From Microbulbifer marinus (GTDB lineage Bacteria > Pseudomonadota > Gammaproteobacteria > Pseudomonadales > Cellvibrionaceae), in NCBI RefSeq assembly GCF_900107725.1, contig NZ_FNQO01000003.1, forward strand, positions 372,001-436,000: DNA of 64,000 nt, in the 5' to 3' direction. The first letter of the stretch is position 1. The number at the start of each line of letters is the position of its first letter. The translations under genes and the position numbers were made by a program. Of this stretch, positions 18,024-25,867 are shown one piece after another. The notes under the pieces were generated by a model that worked only from the letters and a program-made list of their open reading frames with translations, was not told the DNA's origin and did no database searches.

Positions 18024-19610
18024 ATGACCACGCATAAAGCTTTAGAAAACTACAAGGGTCGACTCAAAAAAAAGCTAGAGTTGGCGCTAAGCCACAATGA
18101 CATACAAGCCTGCACACATATCGGTAAGCTGCTCGTAGAAATCCCAGAGCTTGATGCCAAAGCGTGGCTTCTTTTAAGTGAGGTATATCGGCGAACAAAA
18201 AGAACTGAGGATGCATTAGATGCGATCGATAAGGGCTTAAAGCTGCAGCCGAACCACCCACATCACGTGGCACAGCAGGCCTTCTGCCTACTATCTAACG
18301 GAAATTTTTCCGATCTTATCCCGGCACTCAGGCACGCGAAAGAACTGAACATCCAGGACACATGGTCTCTCGATATTTTGGGGACGTCCTCGGCATCTAT
18401 AGATGAGCACACTCTAGCCATTCACTTCTTCACAAAAGCAACAAAAATCGCACCTTCCGTCCTGAGATTCAGGCACAATCTTGCCATGTCACAAATAGCT
18501 CTAGGCCGCACAATAGAAGCGGAAAAAAATTTTAGAAACATTATCAAAGAATCCCCATCATCCGGAAAAGCGTACTGGGGTCTAAGCCTGATAGATCGGT
18601 GCAAGAGCTCCGACTTAAAAGACCTCATTAAAATAGCAAATTCTGAAAGCTCAACCGAGGAAGAAAAAGTTTTCGCAAGATTTTCACTAGGTTCTCTTCT
18701 AGAGAAAAATAAAAACTTTGAAGAGTCCTTTAAATATTACAAACTAGGGAATGATTCAAAACGAAGACAGATAAAATTCTCAATCCATGAAGAAAAAAAC
18801 AAATTTTCAAAGATAAAACAAACATTCAACAAAGACTGGATATCAAACAAAGAATCTGGGAATCAAACCGACCAAGTCATATTTATTTGCGGGCTACCAA
18901 GAACCGGAACAACATTAATAGAGAGAATGCTCTCATCGCATTCATCGGTCACCCCCTACGGAGAACTTAGAAACTTCGGAATAGCCTTGAAAAAGCTATG
19001 CGAACGTCCGCTAAACCTAGATTATGACCTTGATACAATTCACGCCTCAGCAAAATTACCAATGCAGCAACTAGGCGAAACCTACTTGAGCAGCATCCCC
19101 AAGGACGACAACCACACCACACATATTATTGACAAGAACCCTTTCAACTTCTTGTATATACCGCTAATCGCAAAATCCCTTCCTAACGCTAAAATCATTC
19201 ACATGACCCGCGACCCGATGGACACCTGCTTTAGCAACTACAAACAGCTCTTCTCTGCCGTCGCCTTTTATTCATATGATCTAGAGGAATTAGCCGAGTA
19301 TTACCTTCTGTACCGAAACCTAACGGAATATTGGGAACAACAGCTCCCTAGCCAAGTCACAAGAATTTCATACGAAAATCTGATAGAAAACCCAAAACGC
19401 GAGCTAGAAAAATTGCTAGGTTTTTGCGAGCTCCAGTGGGAAGACGAGTGTTTAAACCACCCCAACACGAAAAGCCAAGTAGCAACAGCAAGCGCTATGC
19501 AAGCGAGAAAACCTATTTATCACTCATCTGTAGGGAAATGGAAGGCGTACCAAAAGTTCCTAAGCTCCGCTTTGGACATCTTAATTCAAGCTGAAATAAA
19601 GTTAAATTAA
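18024..19610 (+). CDS. TPR-repeat sulfotransferase
   Basis: A 528-residue protein. The N-terminal half is a run of tetratricopeptide-like helices (about residues 30-250; for example AWLLLSEVYRRTKRTEDALDAIDKGLKLQPN). The C-terminal half is a PAPS-dependent sulfotransferase. Its 5'-phosphosulfate loop is FICGLPRTGTTLIERML near residue 288, a 3'-phosphate-binding MTRDPMDTCFSNY follows, and the late motif MQARKPIYHSSVGKWKAY is typical of TPR-sulfotransferases. No signal peptide is seen, so it should act in the cytoplasm. The gene is visibly more AT-rich than its neighbours and uses A-ending codons, which suggests transfer from elsewhere. The acceptor is unknown; related enzymes sulfate proteins, glycans or small molecules. 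Confidence 0.88.
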   Translation: MTTHKALENYKGRLKKKLELALSHNDIQACTHIGKLLVEIPELDAKAWLLLSEVYRRTKRTEDALDAIDKGLKLQPNHPHHVAQQAFCLLSNGNFSDLIPALRHAKELNIQDTWSLDILGTSSASIDEHTLAIHFFTKATKIAPSVLRFRHNLAMSQIALGRTIEAEKNFRNIIKESPSSGKAYWGLSLIDRCKSSDLKDLIKIANSESSTEEEKVFARFSLGSLLEKNKNFEESFKYYKLGNDSKRRQIKFSIHEEKNKFSKIKQTFNKDWISNKESGNQTDQVIFICGLPRTGTTLIERMLSSHSSVTPYGELRNFGIALKKLCERPLNLDYDLDTIHASAKLPMQQLGETYLSSIPKDDNHTTHIIDKNPFNFLYIPLIAKSLPNAKIIHMTRDPMDTCFSNYKQLFSAVAFYSYDLEELAEYYLLYRNLTEYWEQQLPSQVTRISYENLIENPKRELEKLLGFCELQWEDECLNHPNTKSQVATASAMQARKPIYHSSVGKWKAYQKFLSSALDILIQAEIKLN

Positions 19611-19677
19611 ATCCCGGGACACCACAGCTAAACCAGGCCAGACTTGGTCGATTGAACTTGGTGATACATTGAAAATT

Positions 19678-19791
19678 ATGGACACCTTAACCGCTTTCCT
19701 GACCCTACTCTTCGTCATGAACACCCCGGGCAACATCTCAGCCTTCCTCGCCACCCCCTCACTATCATTTAACTCCAGCGCCCTCCATTAA
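19678..19791 (+). pseudogene. Degenerate 5' fragment of a marC-family gene
   Basis: Translation from the ATG at 19678 gives MDTLTAFLTLLFVMNTPGNI, then SAFLATP, and then a stop at 19789-19791. The intact MarC gene at 28792 begins MDTLTAFLTLLFVMDPLGNI, then PVFLAAL. The match covers about 27 codons; after that the reading frame is unrelated and ends at residue 37. There is no ribosome-binding site and no membrane-protein remainder. It is best read as the scar of a duplication that once carried a second marC copy to this position, between a sulfotransferase gene and a duplicated TBDR leader. Confidence 0.8.
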
Positions 19792-20168
19792 AAGTTAGCT
19801 CTTATAGACACTCGCACCGCCCTCCTAAAACCCCTCTTTGTAATGGAGCCCTGCCCGAAAACGCTTCAAGTTCGTCTATCAGCATATCGCCGCACAACTG
19901 ATCGCAATGCTGCCCCCCCCTTAAGTGAACAGCATTAGGCCTTCGGGCCAGTTTTTGCTACCACGAACGCCCGATTGAAAGGTCAGCCAACCTCGCAACC
20001 CCCAAAGATCCACAGTCTAGCCTCAACGCTTTCGCGACCAAACAACAAATAATGGTCACCAAATATCGCCACCAGCCACAAAACCACCAAGCAAACAAAA
20101 AATTATAGATTTTTTTGCTGCAAAAAAACACATTTTCAGCATTTAACTCCAGTATCAACCTCCCGTTA
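19792..20168 (+). other. Non-coding stretch after the marC remnant
   Basis: No gene is supported. The sequence is AT-rich towards the right end. It contains the small TTCG-loop hairpin at 19938-19957 and a TTTTTTTGC-T-GCAAAAAAA palindrome at 20110-20128. It probably represents decayed DNA plus the upstream promoter region of the next TBDR. Confidence 0.5.
19938..19957 (+). terminator. Small UUCG-tetraloop terminator
   Basis: GGCC-TTCG-GGCC with a C-G closing pair is followed by AGTTTTT. The stem is short (4 pairs), but the cUUCGg loop is exceptionally stable. It may be the retained terminator of the lost marC copy or of the sulfotransferase transcript. Confidence 0.5.
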
Positions 20169-20335
20169 CTGACATTACGTGATATTCGAAAATATTTAAT
20201 TTTTTATTGAGGAAATTCGAATACCGCCCGTCTTTACCTTGTTGGGAGGGAAGTGGCCACTTGGGGGTAGCCGCTTCCGACAATCGCCATTCAAGGCAAA
20301 AGACTATAAATCCAACGATCAAGAGAGGATTTACA
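20169..20335 (+). promoter_or_regulatory. Duplicated TBDR leader, copy B, with hairpin
   Basis: This 167-base leader aligns along its length with 14906-15071. The hairpin (20249-20278) pairs GGAAGTGGC with GCCGCTTCC. Compared with copy A, one base pair changes from A-T to G-C at the stem base and another from A-T to G-C within the stem. One further pair becomes a G-T wobble and one wobble becomes C-G. These paired substitutions keep the stem, which argues for a functional RNA structure. AGAGAGG precedes the ATG at 20336. Confidence 0.7.
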
Positions 20336-23119
20336 ATGAAAAAGAACCTCCTGTCTGTAGCTGTTAAGGGGGCCATTGGCCTGACTGCAGCCGCGGTACT
20401 GGTTCCGGCAATGCCTGCTTTCGCCCAGGAAGATGCCAAGCTGGTCGAAGAAGTTATCGTTACCGGTTCTCGCATTAAGCGCCAGGACCTGGAATCTGTA
20501 AGCCCGTTCACGTCCATTGGCCAAGAAGAATTTAAAATCTCCGGCAACCTGAACGTTGAGCAGAAACTGGCTGAGCTGCCGCAAACTCTGCCGAGCTTCG
20601 GCCCCAGCTCCAACAACCCTGGTGACGGCACCGCACGCGTTGACCTTCGCGGTCTGGGCTCCTACCGCACCGTGGTACTGGTGAATGGCCGCCGTTACAT
20701 CCCGGCTACCCAGACTGGTGTTGTTGACCTGAACACCATCCCGGGCACCCTGATCAAGAACGTTGACGTTGTAACCGGCGGTGCTTCCGCGGTATACGGT
20801 TCTGACGCTCTTGCCGGTGTTGTGAACTTCCAGATGGTTGACGACTTCGAAGGCGTTCAGATCACCAGCCTGTACGACGTAACTGGTGAAGGCGACGGTG
20901 CCAAGTCCAACATCGACATCACCATGGGCGGCAACTTCGCCGACGGTCGTGGTAACGCTGTTGTATACGCTTCCTGGTCTGACCGCGAGTCCGTATTCCA
21001 GGGCGACCGCGACTTCTCCAACGTTGCTCTGACCGAGAGTGGCGGCGAGCTGGTTCCGGGTGGTTCCTCCGGTATCCCGGGCACTCGCGTGTTCGATACC
21101 AACACCACCTTCAACTCAGACGGCACTTCCCGCGCGTTCCAGGATCCGGCTGATCGCTTCAACTACGCCCCGGATAACTACCTGCAGCTGCCGCAGGAGC
21201 GCTTCCTGGTGTCTTCCTTCGCGCACTACGATATCAGCGACAAGCTGACTGCCTACGGCGAAATGGCTTTCGCACATAACGAAGTGCCGCAGGAGCTGGC
21301 TCCGACTCCGGCGTTCACCACTGTGTCTGTGAACCCGAACACTCCGTTCTTCGACGCCGCCTATCAGGACACACTGCGTCAAATGAACATCGACGCGGGT
21401 CTGGATCCGAACGCCCCGGTTGATCTGTTCGTTGGCCGCCGTATGGTCGAAAACGGCCCGCGTCAGTCACTGGATACCCGTGACGGCTTCCGCATCCTGG
21501 CCGGCTTCCGTGGCGACATCAACGACGATTGGTCCTACGACACCTACTACAGCTACGCCAACCTGGAAAACACCAACCTGCTGAACAACGACGTTGCGGC
21601 TTCCCGCTTCCGTCAGGCTATTCTGGTGAACGATGCTGGCACTGCGTGTCAGGACACTTCCAATGGCTGTGTACCGCTGAACATCTGGGGCGAAGGCAAC
21701 ATCTCCCAGGAAGCAGTGAACTTCGTCAACGTTGGCGCTACCAACGTGACCAGCATTACTCAGGAAGTTCTGTCTGCTAGCATGTCCGGCGTTCTGGGCG
21801 CCCTGCCGACTTCCGACGAGCCGGTTGCCGTAGTATTCGGTCTGGAGCACCGCAACGACGAATCTACCTACCGTCCGGACTCCTTCCTGTCTGCGGGTGA
21901 CGTACTGGGCTTCAACGCCGGTAAAGCAACTGTAGGTAGCTACAGCGCCGACGAAGTCTTCTCCGAGGTGAACGTACCGCTGCTGCAAGGCAAGCCGGGT
22001 GTTGAGAGCCTGTCTCTGTGGGGCGCCGTGCGCTACTCTGACTACTCCAACATCGGTGGCGTAACTTCCTTCGCGACCGCGATGAACTACTCGCCGATCG
22101 AGATGCTGAAGATCCGCGCCGGTTACCAGCAGGCCGTACGCGCGCCTAACGTATCCGAGCTGTTCCTGGGTCAGTCCAACGGCTTCCCGTCTGCTGACGA
22201 CCCCTGTGCAGCTGGCAACGTTACCACCGACACCGACACTGCTCTGTGTGCCGCCACTGGCGTTACCGCCGGCAGCTTCACCCAGGCCAACTCCCAGATC
22301 GAAGGTATGTTCGGTGGTAACCCGGATCTGCAGGAAGAAACCTCCAACACCTTCACCTTCGGTGTTGTTGTTGAGCCGATGGACGGTCTCGACATCGCTG
22401 TTGACTACTACAACATCGAAATCGAAGATGCCATTGACGTACTGGGCGGCGGTGTAAACAACGTTCTGGATCTGTGCTACAACGTTGTTAAAGACATCAA
22501 CTCTCCGTTCTGTAAGGCGATCTCTCGCCGCAGCGATGGCAACGTTCGGATCGTTAACGTACTGAACGAAAACATCGGCCTGATCGAAACCAACGGCATT
22601 GACCTCAACGTCAACTACGGCACCGATCTGGCTTTCGGTATTGACGGCGGTTCTTACCTGAGCGTAGGCTTCAGCAGCACCTTCCTGCTGGACTACGACC
22701 AGACCCCGATTGCCGACCTGCCTGACCGTGTTAACTACTGCGCCGGTAACTTCGGTAACACCTGTGGCTCTCCGCGTCAGGAAGTTAACTGGAATAGCCG
22801 TATCACCTGGTCCAGCGGCCCGCTGACTCTGTCCGCTCTGGTTCGCTACCTGGGTGAAACCAACGACGACGTGATCGAGAACAACGACGTAGCGGCTTCC
22901 GATCTGGTTGTACCGTCTCTGGATGCAGAAACTTATCTGGATCTGAGCGTTGGTTACGCCATGACCGAAAACCTGGACCTGAACTTTGGTATCAAGAATG
23001 CCCTGGACACCGAACCGACTCCGCTCGGCGATGCTCAGGAGCAGGCGAATACCTTCCCGTCCACCTACGATCTGCTCGGTCCGCGCTACTTCCTGAGCGC
23101 GAGCTACAAGTTTGACTAA
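20336..23119 (+). CDS. TonB-dependent outer-membrane receptor
   Basis: A 927-residue TBDR. The signal peptide (MKKNLLSVAVKGAIGLTAAA, ending PAFAQ) and TonB box (LVEEVIVTGSRI) match the receptor at 15072. The plug shows LRGLGSYRTVVLVNGRR and VTGGASAVYGSDALAGVVNF. The barrel is different from its neighbours and ends LGPRYFLSASYKFD. Codon choice is strikingly uniform (CTG, GTT, AAC, GAC, GGT), unlike the adjacent enzyme genes, which suggests high expression. The ATG at 20336 is set by AGAGAGG and by homology. A perfect hairpin encloses the stop codon, and a strong terminator follows. It is followed by a TPR-2OG oxygenase gene. Confidence 0.93.
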   Translation: MKKNLLSVAVKGAIGLTAAAVLVPAMPAFAQEDAKLVEEVIVTGSRIKRQDLESVSPFTSIGQEEFKISGNLNVEQKLAELPQTLPSFGPSSNNPGDGTARVDLRGLGSYRTVVLVNGRRYIPATQTGVVDLNTIPGTLIKNVDVVTGGASAVYGSDALAGVVNFQMVDDFEGVQITSLYDVTGEGDGAKSNIDITMGGNFADGRGNAVVYASWSDRESVFQGDRDFSNVALTESGGELVPGGSSGIPGTRVFDTNTTFNSDGTSRAFQDPADRFNYAPDNYLQLPQERFLVSSFAHYDISDKLTAYGEMAFAHNEVPQELAPTPAFTTVSVNPNTPFFDAAYQDTLRQMNIDAGLDPNAPVDLFVGRRMVENGPRQSLDTRDGFRILAGFRGDINDDWSYDTYYSYANLENTNLLNNDVAASRFRQAILVNDAGTACQDTSNGCVPLNIWGEGNISQEAVNFVNVGATNVTSITQEVLSASMSGVLGALPTSDEPVAVVFGLEHRNDESTYRPDSFLSAGDVLGFNAGKATVGSYSADEVFSEVNVPLLQGKPGVESLSLWGAVRYSDYSNIGGVTSFATAMNYSPIEMLKIRAGYQQAVRAPNVSELFLGQSNGFPSADDPCAAGNVTTDTDTALCAATGVTAGSFTQANSQIEGMFGGNPDLQEETSNTFTFGVVVEPMDGLDIAVDYYNIEIEDAIDVLGGGVNNVLDLCYNVVKDINSPFCKAISRRSDGNVRIVNVLNENIGLIETNGIDLNVNYGTDLAFGIDGGSYLSVGFSSTFLLDYDQTPIADLPDRVNYCAGNFGNTCGSPRQEVNWNSRITWSSGPLTLSALVRYLGETNDDVIENNDVAASDLVVPSLDAETYLDLSVGYAMTENLDLNFGIKNALDTEPTPLGDAQEQANTFPSTYDLLGPRYFLSASYKFD

Positions 23120-23130
23120 GTCAAACTTGT
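23106..23130 (+). other. Perfect 11-bp hairpin enclosing a stop codon
   Basis: ACAAGTTTGAC (23106-23116) and GTCAAACTTGT (23120-23130) pair perfectly, with the TBDR stop codon TAA as the entire loop. The left arm encodes the last residues (YKFD). A separate intrinsic terminator follows 17 bases later. It could act as a 3'-end stabiliser or affect termination of translation. Confidence 0.8.
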
Positions 23131-23147
23131 AACTAACTGAAGTAGGG

Positions 23148-23177
23148 AAACGGCGAGCATTGCTCGCCGTTTCTTTT
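23148..23177 (+). terminator. Intrinsic terminator after TBDR gene
   Basis: A 12-base inverted repeat, AAACGGCGAGCA with TGCTCGCCGTTT around a central T (23148-23172), is followed by CTTTTT. It ends the TBDR transcript 15 bases before the next gene, so the downstream TPR-oxygenase must rely on read-through or another promoter. Confidence 0.9.
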
Positions 23178-23191
23178 TATGATGTAAAACT

Positions 23192-25027
23192 ATGAACAAG
23201 AAGCCTGCCAACCCTCAGTTACTCACCAGCCTCTACGGTATGATCAACAGTGGACAGGCGTCACTGGCCTTGCCACAAATTCAGCAGTTACTGTCCAACA
23301 ACGCCAAAGACCCCAATGTTTTACATCTGGCTGCCCTCGCGCATGCCGCCACGGGAAATACTGCCGAAGCTAAACACTTCTTTACCCAGACGCTCAAAGT
23401 AAATGGCCGACAACCGGCAGCACATAATAATTTCGCCAACTTCCTCAAACAGCAGAACATGCCCGAACAGGCGCGACAGCACTATCACAGCGCAACCGCC
23501 CTGGCCCCCAAGTTCAGCGATGCCTGGCGCAATCTGGCAATACTTGAGTATGAACTGGCTGAACTAGACCCTGCTTACAAGCACGCCCAAAAGGCAAGCG
23601 AGATTGCGCCAAACAACCCCGCGGCCTACACGCTACTGGGTAATATCTGCAGAAAAAGTGATCGCCATGAAGACGCTATCGAATATTTTCAGCGCGCGAT
23701 CAATTTAAAACCTAATTATGTGAATGCCATCTACGGCCTGGCGATTACTTATACCGCCCTCGAAGAAAACGAACGGGCTATTACGCTGCTGGAGCAGGCG
23801 CTTCGCATAAACCCGGGAACCGCCGAATTTCAATATGCGACGGCACTGGCACAACTGAACCTCGGCGAATACCAGCAAGCACTCACTACGCTGGAAGAGT
23901 TACTAAAGAATCACCCTCTATATATCGATGCGCACCGCACCCTTAACGAGGTCTATTGGCAACAGGGTGACCAGGCAGCTTTCTGTTCCAGTTATAAAAA
24001 CATTCCCTCTCCCCAGCGACAGAACATCGCTATCGCCATAGCTCATATCGAAAACCTCTTGGCAGTAAACCGGGTTGAAGAAGCCGAGCGAGAACTCGAC
24101 AATAATTGGAACGACTCCCGCGATCCCAGAATCCTCTTTTTACGCGGCAAGGTTGCAGAAGAACAGGGCGATATCGGTTCTGCCACACTACAGTATGAAG
24201 AAGCCTTTACCCAGCATCCCGAATTGACTGTCGCCAAGCAATTTTTTATCGCTCTAATCAAGTCAGCGCAGTTCGACCGGGCGGAAAAACTTATCTCGGA
24301 CTATCTAAATAGAGCGCCAGACGATCAATTGCTGTGGGCATTACAAGGCACCTGCTGGAAAATGCTCGGGGATCCCCGCTATCACTGGCTGACAAAAGAC
24401 AATGCCTTTGTGCAGCGTTTCGAAATCCCAACCCCGAATGGCTACGCCAATAAAAATGAGTTCCTCGATCAGTTAAAGGAGACGCTGATCGAAATGCACA
24501 ACTTAAAAGCCCAGCCGCTTAACCAGTCAGTTCGTGCTGGAGTACAAACGCCTGGGCGCCTGTTGCACAAAAAGCACCCTGTAATAATGGCCTTACGGAG
24601 CAGTCTTGCCGAGATAGTGACGGAATATATTTCGGCCTTGCCGACGGACAAGACGCATCCCCTGTTGCGCAGAAAATCTGGAGACTTCGTTTTTTCAGGC
24701 TCCTGGTCCGTCTTACTGAAAGGAGGTGGACATCATGTCAGCCATGTGCACCCACAGGGATGGATTAGCTCTGCTTTTTACGTGGCAGTGCCACAAGTGA
24801 TTCCCGACGAAGCAAACAAAGATGGCGGTGACATCTATTTCGGCCGCTCTCCTTATGAGCTTGGCAGTAGAGACATGATTGAGAAGCAAGTGACCCCCGA
24901 AGCCGGGACACTTGTTCTGTTCCCGTCATACACCTGGCACGGCACCGTACCGCTATCCGGGAATGAAGAAAAAGTAAGGATCACAACGCCGTTTGATGCT
25001 GTGCCTGCGGCAAAGACCGACAAATAG
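23192..25027 (+). CDS. TPR-repeat 2OG-Fe(II) oxygenase
   Basis: A 611-residue fusion. Many tetratricopeptide repeats fill about residues 5-400 (for example AAYTLLGNICRKSDRHEDAIEYFQRAINLKPN). A C-terminal putative 2-oxoglutarate/Fe(II) dioxygenase follows, resembling the 2OG-FeII_Oxy_5 group (about 430-605). The probable iron ligands are in SHVHPQGWISSAFYV (His518 and His520) and TWHGTVPL (His583). Arg596 in VRITTPFD would bind 2-oxoglutarate. No signal peptide is seen. TPR fused to a hydroxylase suggests a protein or peptide substrate held by the repeats. It directly follows a TBDR gene and precedes a second oxygenase on the opposite strand. The exact reaction is not known. Confidence 0.83.
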   Translation: MNKKPANPQLLTSLYGMINSGQASLALPQIQQLLSNNAKDPNVLHLAALAHAATGNTAEAKHFFTQTLKVNGRQPAAHNNFANFLKQQNMPEQARQHYHSATALAPKFSDAWRNLAILEYELAELDPAYKHAQKASEIAPNNPAAYTLLGNICRKSDRHEDAIEYFQRAINLKPNYVNAIYGLAITYTALEENERAITLLEQALRINPGTAEFQYATALAQLNLGEYQQALTTLEELLKNHPLYIDAHRTLNEVYWQQGDQAAFCSSYKNIPSPQRQNIAIAIAHIENLLAVNRVEEAERELDNNWNDSRDPRILFLRGKVAEEQGDIGSATLQYEEAFTQHPELTVAKQFFIALIKSAQFDRAEKLISDYLNRAPDDQLLWALQGTCWKMLGDPRYHWLTKDNAFVQRFEIPTPNGYANKNEFLDQLKETLIEMHNLKAQPLNQSVRAGVQTPGRLLHKKHPVIMALRSSLAEIVTEYISALPTDKTHPLLRRKSGDFVFSGSWSVLLKGGGHHVSHVHPQGWISSAFYVAVPQVIPDEANKDGGDIYFGRSPYELGSRDMIEKQVTPEAGTLVLFPSYTWHGTVPLSGNEEKVRITTPFDAVPAAKTDK

Positions 25028-25032
25028 TTGAT

Positions 25033-25752
25033 TTAGAAGGACAACTCACCGCGACGTAGCCAGCCCGTAATTGAAAAGCGGCTACCTCTGGCAAAAGGGG
25101 TCACGTAGGAAACCGAATGCTTTCTCGGTACTTTAAACACATTAATTGCGTTGAACGTAGGGACCAGGGTTTTTACCACTTCCTGATCATCCAACACATG
25201 GAAAAGGCCACCCCAGTCCGAGTTCCAGTTCGGGGTAAGATTTAGAACATACGCTGCCACTCGGCCCTTGCCTTGAACATTATCGTCATGCTCCTTAAGA
25301 AAATGCCCCCGCTCGAAGCTAGTCGCCTGAACATCAGCGAAGGAGATACTGTCATCCCCGACTAAAGTTCGCATCATGCTTAGGAACTCCGAACTATTTA
25401 CCAGCTCAAAAACCTCGTTTAGGTCACTATCTGGTAGTAGCTTCTTGGCGTAGATATCAAATATGGGGATGCTTTTATAGAAATATTGGAAATCTGTCGC
25501 TGCCTGAGCCCAGACCACTTCTGAAAGCGTTTTTTTCTGCTGCTCTGTCCAACTACAGAAATCCCTGTAACTCAGGTCGACATGGCTTCCCAGCTTATTG
25601 AATGCTAGATTCCATTCGCGCTGCGACTCAAGTAGGCTATGTAGTGCCTGAGCTGAATCCTGGCGGAGGAAGTCTCGCACCTGAATCACACCTTGCTCGG
25701 CAAACTCTGCCTTATGTGCTTCAATATCCAATAATTCTGAAATATGGTACAT
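25033..25752 (-). CDS. 2OG-Fe(II) oxygenase (prolyl-4-hydroxylase-like)
   Basis: A 239-residue dioxygenase. The jelly-roll iron triad is visible: His155 and Asp157 in KEHDDN, and His212 in RKHSVSYVTPF. Arg225 in SRFSITGW is the likely 2-oxoglutarate anchor. It shares LNLTPNWNSDWGGL with the paralog at 27768 (LNLTENWHPDWGGL). The ATG at 25750-25752 was preferred over an upstream TTG at 25776. It is convergent with the TPR-oxygenase gene (5-base gap) and divergent from the TPR-sulfotransferase. It could hydroxylate a protein residue such as Pro or Asp/Asn, or a small molecule; sequence alone does not say. Confidence 0.83.
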   Translation of the reverse strand: MYHISELLDIEAHKAEFAEQGVIQVRDFLRQDSAQALHSLLESQREWNLAFNKLGSHVDLSYRDFCSWTEQQKKTLSEVVWAQAATDFQYFYKSIPIFDIYAKKLLPDSDLNEVFELVNSSEFLSMMRTLVGDDSISFADVQATSFERGHFLKEHDDNVQGKGRVAAYVLNLTPNWNSDWGGLFHVLDDQEVVKTLVPTFNAINVFKVPRKHSVSYVTPFARGSRFSITGWLRRGELSF

Positions 25753-25867
25753 TGTCGGACCTATGCGCACCGCCAAGCGGGACCAAAAACTCTAAAAGCG
25801 CCTCTGCCGGGAATAGAATTCCCTGCTAAATATTTTCCGTCTATTGTACCAGAGATACTCAACCGGT

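Noticed and set aside
19678..19791. Insertion-sequence scar as the origin of the fragment
   Set aside because: No terminal inverted repeats, target duplication or transposase remnant; the match to MarC explains it better.
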